In this document: positions 54,623-64,000 of the stretch, one piece after another
Layout of the letters: each line of letters starts with the position of its first letter
How positions within the stretch are numbered: the stretch's first letter is position 1
NCBI RefSeq assembly: GCF_003865375.1
Contig: NZ_RQVS01000003.1
Location: 171,816 to 235,815 of the forward strand
DNA from: Gulosibacter macacae
GTDB lineage: Bacteria; Actinomycetota; Actinomycetes; Actinomycetales; Microbacteriaceae
DNA length: 64,000 nt
Direction: 5' to 3'
The notes under the pieces: generated by a model
What the model was told of the DNA's origin: nothing
The model's database searches: none
The model's input: the letters and a program-made list of their open reading frames with translations, nothing else
Made by a program: the position numbers and the translations under genes

Positions 54623-55669
54623 ATGACCTATTCAGCAGCGGTCGCCGGAGCCTCCGGGTACGGCGGCGGCGAACTTCTCCGACTCCTCGCCGACCACCCT
54701 GAGATCGAAGTGCGCACCGTCACCGCGCACTCGCAGGCTGGCGAGCGACTCCGAGACGTGCATCCGCATCTCGCGAGCTACGGTGAACAGCTGCTGCAGC
54801 CGACGACCGCTGAAACGCTGCGCGGTCACGACATTGTCTTCCTCGCACTCCCGCACGGCGCATCTGCGGCGCTCGCGGCTGACCTCGATGTCGACACACT
54901 CGTTGTTGATGCGGGTGCCGACTTCCGGCTCGAGCGCGAGCAAGACTGGCTCGACTACTACCCGGGCGACTACGCAGGTTCGTGGACGTACGGTATGCCC
55001 GAACTCTTGCTCGTCGATGGCGGCAAGCAGCGCTCGCGCCTCGCGGGCACCCGCCGCATCGCCGTGCCCGGATGCAATGTCACCGCAATTACGCTCGCAC
55101 TCGCGCCCGCGCTCAACGCTGGCCTCATCGAGCCCGACGACCTCACCGCGGTGCTTGCGGTTGGCCCTTCGGGTGCCGGCAAGAAGGCAGCGGTGTCGAT
55201 GCTCGCAAGTGAACTCATCGGTAACGCCGTGCCCTACAACGCGTATGGCGGGCACCGCCACAACCCCGAGATCCGTCAAAACTTGCGGAAGGCCTCGGGC
55301 CAGGACACGCGGCTCGCGTTCACTCCCGTGCTCGTGCCGACTGCCCGAGGAATCCTCGCGACCTGCTCGGGCCGCATCCGCGACGGTGTTGACCTCGCTA
55401 CCGTGCGCGACGCGTACGAGGGCGCGTATGGCGACGAACGCTTCATTGAGGTGCTCACCGATGGTGCCTACCCGCGTACGAGCGATGTCATCGGTTCGAA
55501 CCGCACGCAACTTGGCTTCGGCATCGACGAGCGCGCTGGCCGTCTCGTCGTGATCACCGCCATCGACAATCTCGGCAAGGGCACCGCCGGCGCCGCGATT
55601 CAGTCCACCAATCTCGCCCTCGGACTCACCGAGGGGCTCGCTCTTCCCCTGAACGGAGTTGCCCCGTGA
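54623..55669 (+). CDS. argC: N-acetyl-gamma-glutamyl-phosphate reductase
   Basis: Third step of arginine synthesis. 348 residues; N-terminal NADP-binding [17 protein letters not shown], catalytic Cys in [13 protein letters not shown], and [12 protein letters not shown] in the C-terminal half. First gene of the arg cluster; stop overlaps argJ (gtga at 55666). The earlier in-frame ATG at 54605 would lie within the promoter. Confidence 0.96.
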   Translation: MTYSAAVAGASGYGGGELLRLLADHPEIEVRTVTAHSQAGERLRDVHPHLASYGEQLLQPTTAETLRGHDIVFLALPHGASAALAADLDVDTLVVDAGADFRLEREQDWLDYYPGDYAGSWTYGMPELLLVDGGKQRSRLAGTRRIAVPGCNVTAITLALAPALNAGLIEPDDLTAVLAVGPSGAGKKAAVSMLASELIGNAVPYNAYGGHRHNPEIRQNLRKASGQDTRLAFTPVLVPTARGILATCSGRIRDGVDLATVRDAYEGAYGDERFIEVLTDGAYPRTSDVIGSNRTQLGFGIDERAGRLVVITAIDNLGKGTAGAAIQSTNLALGLTEGLALPLNGVAP

Positions 55670-56829
55670 CCGTCACCGCAGCAAAGGGTTTCCGCGCCGC
55701 TGGCGTGGCCGCCGGAATCAAGTCGACCGGCAAGCGTGATGTCACGGTGGTGGTCAATGACGGTCCCTCGGCCGCGGCCGCCGCGGTGTTCACCTCGAAC
55801 CGCTGCCAGGCAAACCCGGTGATCTGGTCGATCAAGGCCATTGCCGACGGTTCGATTTCGGCGATCGCCCTTAACTCGGGCGGCGCCAATTGCTACACCG
55901 GCGACTTCGGTTATGAGACGACCGCCCTCACCGCCGAGCGCGCTGCAGAGTTGCTCAACCTGCAACCGAGCGATGTGCTGGTCTGCTCGACCGGGCTGAT
56001 CGGCGCGGGCGACGAGGTGTTCCGACAGAAGGTGCTCTCAGGCGTCACTGAGGCTGTCGCCGAACTCGCCGACGACGTGGCAGCCGGCCGGAACGCTTCG
56101 GAGGGCATCCTCACGACCGACTCGGTCGAGAAGCTCGCCACGCGCACCGGGAGCGGCTACACCATTGGCGGCATGGCGAAGGGCGCGGGCATGCTCGCTC
56201 CGGGCCTCGCCACCATGCTCGTGGTCATCACCACTGACGCCGACCTCGAATCGACGCAGCTTGATGCGGCCCTTCGCGCGGCCACCGCCGTCACCTTCGA
56301 CCGGGTCGATTCCGACGGCTGCATGTCGACGAACGACACCGTGGCGCTCATGGCCTCGGGCGCGTCGGGCGTCACGCCCGACGTCGCTGAGTTCACTGAA
56401 CTCCTCACCGACCTCTGTGCTGAGCTGTCGAAGAAGCTGCAGCAGGATGCTGAGGGCGCGAGCCACGACATCACCATCACCACCGTTGGCGCCGCGAGCG
56501 TCGATGACGCGGTCGCCGTGTCGCGGGCCGTGAGCCGCTCGAACCTCTTCAAGGCCGCGATCTTCGGCAACGATCCGAATTGGGGCCGCGTGCTCGCGGC
56601 TGCCGGCACCACTGACGCCGAGTTCGACCCGCAGGCACTCGATGTGACGATGAACGGAGTCATGGTCTGCAAGGCCGGCACCCCGTTCGAGTCGATCGAC
56701 CTCGTCGACCTCAGCCCGCGCGAAACCGAGGTCATCATTGACCTGCACGCGGGTGAGGCGAGTGGCACGATCCTCACGAACGATCTCACCCACGACTACG
56801 TGCACGAGAACAGCGCCTACGCATCCTAG
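55666..56829 (+). CDS. argJ: Bifunctional glutamate N-acetyltransferase/ornithine acetyltransferase
   Basis: Recycles the acetyl group from acetylornithine to glutamate, and in bifunctional forms also uses acetyl-CoA. 387 residues. The self-cleavage site is in [21 protein letters not shown], where the Thr after LA becomes the new N-terminal nucleophile of the beta chain. Other features: [13 protein letters not shown] and [17 protein letters not shown] start overlaps argC's stop. argB follows after 9 bp. Confidence 0.96.
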   Translation: MTVTAAKGFRAAGVAAGIKSTGKRDVTVVVNDGPSAAAAAVFTSNRCQANPVIWSIKAIADGSISAIALNSGGANCYTGDFGYETTALTAERAAELLNLQPSDVLVCSTGLIGAGDEVFRQKVLSGVTEAVAELADDVAAGRNASEGILTTDSVEKLATRTGSGYTIGGMAKGAGMLAPGLATMLVVITTDADLESTQLDAALRAATAVTFDRVDSDGCMSTNDTVALMASGASGVTPDVAEFTELLTDLCAELSKKLQQDAEGASHDITITTVGAASVDDAVAVSRAVSRSNLFKAAIFGNDPNWGRVLAAAGTTDAEFDPQALDVTMNGVMVCKAGTPFESIDLVDLSPRETEVIIDLHAGEASGTILTNDLTHDYVHENSAYAS

Positions 56830-56838
56830 GAAAGCACC

Positions 56839-57867
56839 ATGACTCACGAGCAGGCAGGCGATAAGCCGTTCGGCTACGGCCATCAGGGGACCGACAGCAC
56901 CATCCCGGCCACCACCGGTGCCATTCCGACGCTTGATCGACGGGTGCCGACGGTGACCCGCAGCATCCCGGTGCAGACGAGCGATGTGCGTTACGAGCGG
57001 GCGGCGACCAAGGTCGAGACGCTCATTGAGGCACTGCCGTGGATGCAGCGCTACCACGGGCAGATCATCGTCATAAAGTTCGGTGGCAACGCCATGGTCG
57101 ACCCGGAGCTGCTCGACGCCTTCGCCTCCGATATCGCGTTCCTGCGCTATTCGGGTGTGAAGCCGGTGGTCGTGCACGGTGGCGGTCCGCACATCTCGCG
57201 GATGCTCAAGCGCGTCGGCATTGAGTCAGAGTTCCGTGCCGGGTACCGCTACACCTCGCCCGAGGCGATGGAAATCGTGCGTATGGTGCTGGGCGGCCAG
57301 GTTGCGCGCGATCTCGTCGCGGCCATCAACGAGGTCGCGCCGGTAGCGACCGGTGTTTCGGGCGAGGATGCTGGGCTCTTCCAGGCGCGCCGCAAGACCA
57401 CCGATGCCCGCGGCAACCAGGTCGACCTCGGGCTCGTCGGCGAGATTGTCGCCGTCAATCCGACCGTGGTGCGCGCTGATATTGCCGCGGGCCGCATCCC
57501 GGTGGTGTCGACCATTGCGAGCGATATCGATATGCCGCGTTCGGCGCTCAATATCAACGCTGACCGCGCCGCCGCAGCCCTCGCGGTCGCACTCGGCGCG
57601 AAGAAGCTCGTCATGCTCACCGATGTCGAAGGCATCTACCGCGATTGGCCCGACCGTTCGTCACTTGCGGCGTTTATTACGCCAACCGAGCTACGCAATA
57701 TGTTGCCGACCCTGGAGTCGGGCATGATTCCCAAGGCACAGGCCTGCCTCGAAGCGATTGACGGTGGCGTCAAGCACGCGACCATCATCGACGGACGTGT
57801 GCCGCACTCCACACTCATCGAGGTGTTTACCCACGAGGGGTTCGGCACCGAGGTCACCGCGGGCTAG
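56839..57867 (+). CDS. argB: Acetylglutamate kinase with N-terminal extension
   Basis: Phosphorylates N-acetylglutamate; target of arginine feedback in many bacteria. 342 residues against about 290-300 in most ArgB proteins. The kinase core starts near residue 55 ([23 protein letters not shown]), with [15 protein letters not shown] and the C-terminal [25 protein letters not shown] split around residue 300. The first ~50 residues (Thr, Pro, Gly-rich) are extra and of unknown purpose. ATG 56839 has 'aggaaagc' upstream, which supports the long form. Confidence 0.95.
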   Translation: MTHEQAGDKPFGYGHQGTDSTIPATTGAIPTLDRRVPTVTRSIPVQTSDVRYERAATKVETLIEALPWMQRYHGQIIVIKFGGNAMVDPELLDAFASDIAFLRYSGVKPVVVHGGGPHISRMLKRVGIESEFRAGYRYTSPEAMEIVRMVLGGQVARDLVAAINEVAPVATGVSGEDAGLFQARRKTTDARGNQVDLGLVGEIVAVNPTVVRADIAAGRIPVVSTIASDIDMPRSALNINADRAAAALAVALGAKKLVMLTDVEGIYRDWPDRSSLAAFITPTELRNMLPTLESGMIPKAQACLEAIDGGVKHATIIDGRVPHSTLIEVFTHEGFGTEVTAG

Positions 57868-57910
57868 TTAGCCGCCTCAGTTTTCGATTTTCTGCCAGAA
57901 AGGCATGCTC

Positions 57911-58852
57911 ATGATCCGCCACCTCCTTCGCGACGATGACCTCTCACCAGCCGAGCAGCTTGAGATTCTTGAGCTTGCCGCGCGCCTCAAGGCCGATCGC
58001 TTCGCCGACCGGTCACTCGAGGGGCCGCAATCGGTCGCAGTGATTTTCGACAAGTCGTCGACGCGCACGCGAGTGTCGTTCCACGTGGCCATCTCAGAAA
58101 TGGGCGGCAACCCGCTCATCTTCACTACCGCATCCAGCCAGCTCGGTGGCAAAGAGACCGCGAGCGACACGGCGCGCGTGCTCGAGCGCATGGTCGAAGC
58201 TGTGGTGTGGCGCACCTATGCGCAATCCGGCCTTGAAGAGATGGCGGAGGGCACGACCATTCCGATCATCAACGGACTGAGCGACGACTTCCACCCCTGT
58301 CAGATCCTCGCTGACCTCTTCACCATTCGCGAGCACAAGGGCGGCACAGCTGGTCGCACGCTCGTGTTCCTGGGCGACGGTGCGAGCAACCTCGGCCACT
58401 CCTACCTGCTCGGCGGTGCACTTGCTGGGATGCATGTGCGCGTTGCCGCGCCGGAAGGCTACCTGCCCCGCGAAGACGTTGTCGCCGACGCGACTGCAAT
58501 TGCTGCGACGACCGGCGGCTCGATCACCGTCGGGAGCGACATCGCTGAGCTCGCGGCAGGTGCCGATGTCGTTGTCACCGACACCTGGGTATCGATGGGG
58601 CTCGAGGCCGAGAAGCAGCAGCGAATCGACGCCCTCTCGCCCTACCGCGTTACCGAACAGGTCATGTCATACGCCGCTGATGACGCCATCTTCATGCACT
58701 GCCTGCCGGCCGACCGTGGCTACGAAGTCGACGCCGCGGTAATCGACGGTCCGCAATCGGTCATCTGGGATGAGGCCGAGAACCGCCTGCACGCACAGAA
58801 GGCGTTGCTCGTATGGCTCCTCGCGAAGGCGCGCGAATCCGCCGCGAGCTAA
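57911..58852 (+). CDS. argF: Ornithine carbamoyltransferase
   Basis: 313 residues. Carbamoyl-phosphate site STRTRVSFHVAISEMGGNP, DDFHPCQILADL, and catalytic Cys in MHCLPADRGYEV (often HCLPAHRG or HCLPAYRG elsewhere). I prefer ATG 57911, giving MIRHLLRDDDLS, with 'gaaaggc' upstream; ATG 57905 is two codons earlier. It follows argB directly: argD, which usually lies between them, is absent. Confidence 0.95.
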   Translation: MIRHLLRDDDLSPAEQLEILELAARLKADRFADRSLEGPQSVAVIFDKSSTRTRVSFHVAISEMGGNPLIFTTASSQLGGKETASDTARVLERMVEAVVWRTYAQSGLEEMAEGTTIPIINGLSDDFHPCQILADLFTIREHKGGTAGRTLVFLGDGASNLGHSYLLGGALAGMHVRVAAPEGYLPREDVVADATAIAATTGGSITVGSDIAELAAGADVVVTDTWVSMGLEAEKQQRIDALSPYRVTEQVMSYAADDAIFMHCLPADRGYEVDAAVIDGPQSVIWDEAENRLHAQKALLVWLLAKARESAAS

Positions 58853-58880
58853 CGGCAACTTGGCCGTCACCGAACCGAAC

Positions 58881-58886
58881 TAGAAT
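58881..58886 (+). promoter_or_regulatory. -10 element TAGAAT upstream of argG
   Basis: TAGAAT in the 102-bp argF-argG gap; the transcript would have a 60-65 nt leader containing the 'aggagcagca' ribosome-binding site of argG. Confidence 0.5.
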
Positions 58887-58954
58887 GAAGGGATGCGCTG
58901 GGCGCGCGAGATTCCGCCCGCTCAGCCCTCCGACAACAACACACAGGAGCAGCA

Positions 58955-60154
58955 GTGACTGAACGCATCGTCATGGCGTACTCGGGTGGTCTCGACACCT
59001 CTGTCGCGATTCCGTGGACGAAGGAACGCACCGGGAAGGACGTCATCGCCCTCGCGATCGATGTGGGCCAGGCCGGCGAAGACATGGAGCAGGTGCGCCA
59101 GCGCGCCCTCGACTGCGGCGCGGTCGAGTCGATCGTCATCGACGCCCGCGAAGAGTTCGCCAACGATTACCTCGTGCCCGCCCTCAAGGCGAACGCGCAG
59201 TACCAGCGCCGCTACCCGATCGTGTCGGCGCTCTCGCGTCCGCTCATCTCGAAGCACCTCGCGCGCGTTGCCCGCGAGCTCGGCGCGAACTCGATCGCGC
59301 ACGGTTGCACCGGTATGGGCAACGACCAGGTGCGTTTCGAGGCCGCGGTTGCGGCCCTTGCGCCCGAGCTCACCTCGATCGCGCCGATTCGCGACCTCTC
59401 GCTTACGCGTGACGTCGCAATTGAGTACGCCGAGAAGCACAAGCTGCCGATTCGCCAGTCGAAGAAGTCGCCCTACTCGATCGACCAGAACATGTGGGGT
59501 CGCGCGGTAGAGACCGGCTTCCTCGAAGACCCGTGGAATGCGCCGATTGAGGACCTCTACGAGTACACGCAGGACCCGACCATCGAGCGCGAGCCGACCG
59601 AGGTGACCATCACCTTCGAGCAGGGTGTGCCAGTGGCCATCGACGGCGTGCGCATGAACATGCTCGACGTCGTGCTCAAGATGAACGAGCTCGCTGGCGC
59701 CCAGGGCGTTGGCCGCCTCGACATGGTTGAGGACCGCCTCGTCGGCATCAAGTCGCGTGAAATCTACGAGGCACCCGCGGCGATCGCGCTCATTGAGGCG
59801 CACACGCACCTCGAAGACCTCACGCTCGAACGCGATGTGGCCCGCTACAAGCGCACCGTTGAGGTCGAGTGGGCAAACCTCGTCTACGACGGTCTCTGGT
59901 TCGGTGGCCTCAAGCGCTCGCTTGACGCCTTCATTGACCACACCCAGGAGAAGGTCTCGGGCGAGGTGCGCATGACCCTGCACCAGGGTCGTGCCGTGGT
60001 GACCGGTCGCCGCTCGGCGGAGTCGCTCTACGACTTCTCGCTCGCGACGTACGACACCGGCAACACCTTCAACCAGGACTCGGCGCGCGGCTTCATCGAT
60101 ATCTGGAGCCTGCCGTCGAAGATCTCGGCTCGTCGCGACAAGCCCGAGCTCTAG
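58955..60154 (+). CDS. argG: Argininosuccinate synthase
   Basis: Joins citrulline and aspartate with ATP. 399 residues. PP-loop [14 protein letters not shown] at residues 8-21, plus [14 protein letters not shown] and the segment IREWDLSR-like [23 protein letters not shown] start with 'aggagcagca'. argH is 3 bp downstream. Confidence 0.96.
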   Translation: MTERIVMAYSGGLDTSVAIPWTKERTGKDVIALAIDVGQAGEDMEQVRQRALDCGAVESIVIDAREEFANDYLVPALKANAQYQRRYPIVSALSRPLISKHLARVARELGANSIAHGCTGMGNDQVRFEAAVAALAPELTSIAPIRDLSLTRDVAIEYAEKHKLPIRQSKKSPYSIDQNMWGRAVETGFLEDPWNAPIEDLYEYTQDPTIEREPTEVTITFEQGVPVAIDGVRMNMLDVVLKMNELAGAQGVGRLDMVEDRLVGIKSREIYEAPAAIALIEAHTHLEDLTLERDVARYKRTVEVEWANLVYDGLWFGGLKRSLDAFIDHTQEKVSGEVRMTLHQGRAVVTGRRSAESLYDFSLATYDTGNTFNQDSARGFIDIWSLPSKISARRDKPEL

Positions 60155-62265
<2,111 letters not shown>

Positions 62266-62282
62266 CCGACGCGATTGTTCGG

Positions 62283-62288
62283 TAACGT
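62283..62288 (+). promoter_or_regulatory. -10 element TAACGT of tyrS, leaderless type
   Basis: TAACGT ends 7 nt before the GTG start at 62296. Confidence 0.4.
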
Positions 62289-62295
62289 AGGGCGG

Positions 62296-63603
62296 GTGAC
62301 AGTACGTGATCTCTCCTGGCAGCGAAACGACCCGTCGTTCGACCACATCATCGATGAGCTTGAATGGCGTGGTTTCATCCACGTTTCGACCGATCTGGAT
62401 GCGCTGCGAGCGCGTCTCGACGAGGGCCCGATCACGTATTACTGCGGCTTCGACCCGACGGCCTCGAGCCTTCACCTCGGACACCTCGTGCAATTGCTGC
62501 TCCTGCGTCGACTGCAGCTTGCCGGGAACAACCCAATCGGTCTCGTGGGTGGTTCGACCGGCCTCATCGGTGATCCGCGCCCGACCGCCGAGCGCACGCT
62601 CAACTCGCGCGAAACGGTTGCCGAGTGGGTAGCTGGGTTGCGGTCGCAGATCGAGGGGTACCTCGACTTCGGTGGCGAGCACCCCGCGCGCATGGCCAAC
62701 AACCTTGATTGGACAGCCGACCTTTCGGCGCTCGACTTTCTGCGCGAGATCGGCAAGCACTTCCGTGTCGGCCAGATGCTCAAGAAGGATGCGGTTTCGG
62801 CGCGCCTCAACTCTGAGGCCGGTATCTCGTACACCGAGTTCAGCTACCAAATTCTGCAGGCCTTCGATTTCCTGCAGCTCAATCGCATCTACGGTCTCGA
62901 AATGCAGACCGGTGGCAGCGACCAGTGGGGCAACCTCACGGCGGGAGTCGATCTCATCCGTCGCATGGACGGCAAGAGTGTGCACGCGCTCGGCACCCCG
63001 CTCATCACCAACTCGGATGGCACGAAGTTCGGCAAGTCAGAGGGCAACGCGATCTGGATCGACGGCGACCTCACCTCGCCGTACGCCTTCTACCAGTTCT
63101 GGCTCAACACCGATGACCGCGATGTGATCGACCGGCTCAAGATCTTCACGTTCTTCAACCGCGACGAGATCGCCGAGTTTGCGACGAAGGTTGAGAACGA
63201 GCCGTTCAAGCGCGAGGCCCAGCGTGCGCTGGCCGAAGCGGTGTGCACGCTCGTGCACGGTGCCGAAGCAACGCAGGCCGCGATCGATGCGTCGGCGGCG
63301 CTGTTCGGACAGGGTGATTTGCGGGCGCTCGACGCGGTGACCCTGCAGCAGGCGATCGCTGAACTTCCGAACACCGAATCCACCCTTGGTGCTGAGGTGG
63401 CCGAAGTGCTCGTGGCCACTGAGGTTGCGAAGTCGCTTGGCGAAGCCCGCCGGGCTATTGCCCAGGGGGGAGTGTCGCTCAACAACGAGAAGGTTGACGA
63501 TGAGCGCCGGGTACTCGAGGCCGGCGACCTGCTGCCTGGCAACACCGTGGTGATTCGCCGCGGCAAGAAGACGCTGGTCGGTGCGATGGTGTCGGGCAAT
63601 TAG
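62296..63603 (+). CDS. tyrS: Tyrosine-tRNA ligase
   Basis: Class I synthetase, 435 residues. The HIGH-type motif is PTASSLHLGHLVQL (residues about 55-68), tyrosine site SYQILQAFDFLQL, and the KMSKS-type motif KFGKSEGNAIW. A C-terminal S4 RNA-binding domain occupies about 370-435 (AKSLGEARRAIAQGGVSLNNEKV). GTG 62296 gives the normal N-terminus; an ATG 7 codons earlier lies in the promoter. Confidence 0.97.
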   Translation: MTVRDLSWQRNDPSFDHIIDELEWRGFIHVSTDLDALRARLDEGPITYYCGFDPTASSLHLGHLVQLLLLRRLQLAGNNPIGLVGGSTGLIGDPRPTAERTLNSRETVAEWVAGLRSQIEGYLDFGGEHPARMANNLDWTADLSALDFLREIGKHFRVGQMLKKDAVSARLNSEAGISYTEFSYQILQAFDFLQLNRIYGLEMQTGGSDQWGNLTAGVDLIRRMDGKSVHALGTPLITNSDGTKFGKSEGNAIWIDGDLTSPYAFYQFWLNTDDRDVIDRLKIFTFFNRDEIAEFATKVENEPFKREAQRALAEAVCTLVHGAEATQAAIDASAALFGQGDLRALDAVTLQQAIAELPNTESTLGAEVAEVLVATEVAKSLGEARRAIAQGGVSLNNEKVDDERRVLEAGDLLPGNTVVIRRGKKTLVGAMVSGN

Positions 63604-63636
63604 CCCGCACTCGGCCCGCGCATGAACCCTTTATTG

Positions 63637-63674
63637 GATACGCGCCCCACTGAGAAATCGGTGGGGCGCGTAGC
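63637..63674 (+). terminator. Rho-independent terminator after tyrS
   Basis: tacgcgccccac (63639-63650) pairs with gtggggcgcgta (63661-63672) around a 10-nt loop, followed by gccgtttt. Confidence 0.85.
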
Positions 63675-63742
63675 CGTTTTCCGAGACATCCGCCTGGCTA
63701 GGCCGAAGTGAGGATGCGACACGCCCGGGATTCGGGGCTGGT

Positions 63743-63771
63743 TTGCGTCGGCGTTCACCTTTGCGTAATGT
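63743..63771 (+). promoter_or_regulatory. Candidate upstream promoter, TTGCGT-17-TAATGT
   Basis: TTGCGT (63743-63748), 17-nt spacer, TAATGT (63766-63771). It may be an upstream promoter of the operon that begins beyond the window; stretch 63772-63930 otherwise holds nothing that I recognise. Confidence 0.4.
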
Positions 63772-63933
63772 AATCACTTGTCGCCGCGAGGCACGGAGCG
63801 CACAGCGCACCGGCCTGAAGCAAGCGACCGCCTCCGGGTCATCGAATCCCAGCAGCCGTGTAAACCGGCTCGGTGATCGACACCCGGACACCGTTCCTGC
63901 GAACGGACGTCACATTCAGGCAGCAGCCCAGAT

Positions 63934-63962
63934 TTGACAGCAAGTACACAGGAACATAGATT
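63934..63962 (+). promoter_or_regulatory. Strong sigma-A promoter, TTGACA-17-TAGATT, probably of an rRNA operon
   Basis: A perfect -35 TTGACA (63934-63939), exact 17-nt spacer and -10 TAGATT (63957-63962), the best promoter match in the window. No gene follows in the last 38 bases. A consensus promoter with a long gene-free leader after tyrS fits the start of an rrn operon in this bacterial group. Confidence 0.65.
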
Positions 63963-64000
63963 AGAGAAGTTGCTCTCGTGCAAGACTGTGCCGGTTGGTG

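Noticed and set aside
57868..58954. Search for argD or argR hidden between argB, argF and argG
   Set aside because: The gaps are 43 and 102 bp and contain only a promoter and ribosome-binding sites.

Overview
The window is a stretch of chromosome from a high-GC actinobacterium, most likely of the family Microbacteriaceae. I base this on gene order: ftsK-pgsA-cinA-clgR...DUF3046-recA-recX, miaB-miaA, hflX/lexA/LysM, hisC-hisB-hisH-priA, infC-rpmI-rplT-rRNA methylase-pheS-pheT, argC-J-B-F-G-H and tyrS ahead of what looks like an rRNA promoter. Also supportive are a PriA-type HisA, a gluABCD-type operon, strong G/C third-position bias and a 'ctcgatacg...actcgacca' intergenic repeat of a kind I associate with this family. 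The genus cannot be fixed from the sequence alone. Almost all of the window is core chromosome; I see no prophage, insertion sequence, CRISPR array or tRNA gene.

Layout. 1-6.5 kb: DNA segregation and repair (3'-part of ftsK, pgsA, cinA, a ClgR-like regulator, a small membrane protein, DUF3046, recA with an SOS box, recX). 6.6-13.8 kb: a SulP anion transporter whose start codon is not standard, an ABC-F ATPase, miaB-miaA, and a Glu/Leu-type dehydrogenase. 14.0-25.9 kb: the most interesting accessory region, a catabolic and uptake cluster that I read as a D-lysine/pipecolate degradation locus: ketimine reductase-like OCD protein, polar amino-acid ABC importer, DadA-like oxidoreductase, ALDH7 (AmaB-like), HglS-type 2-oxoadipate dioxygenase/decarboxylase, and a pipecolate/sarcosine-oxidase-like flavoprotein. 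It has two LysR regulators, one broken by an in-frame amber codon. An identical 12-bp motif lies in the intergenic regions next to both regulators. 25.9-31.8 kb: dapF, a potABCD-like polyamine ABC operon and an RsmC-like methyltransferase. 31.9-42.4 kb: hflX, lexA with a divergent LysM cell-division-inhibitor candidate, his genes, SseB protein, a CtpE-like P-type ATPase with an altered transmembrane motif, and DUF1844. 42.4-54.5 kb: infC (ATC start, long structured leader), rpmI, rplT, an rRNA/tRNA methylase, gluABCD-like importer, pheST, a membrane protein, sufS-sufU. 54.6-63.6 kb: arginine biosynthesis (argC, J, B, F, G, H, with no argD or argR), an alkyl-adenine DNA glycosylase and tyrS. 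63.6-64.0 kb: terminator and two promoter-like sites, probably the upstream region of an rRNA operon.

Sequence-level themes. Many genes have a TANNNT -10 hexamer ending 6-10 nt before the start codon, which points to leaderless transcripts. Several intergenic gaps hold long, often perfect hairpins (up to a 31-bp stem), two of which are copies of one dispersed palindrome. Two genes appear to use non-standard start codons (infC ATC; the SulP transporter CTG or ATT).
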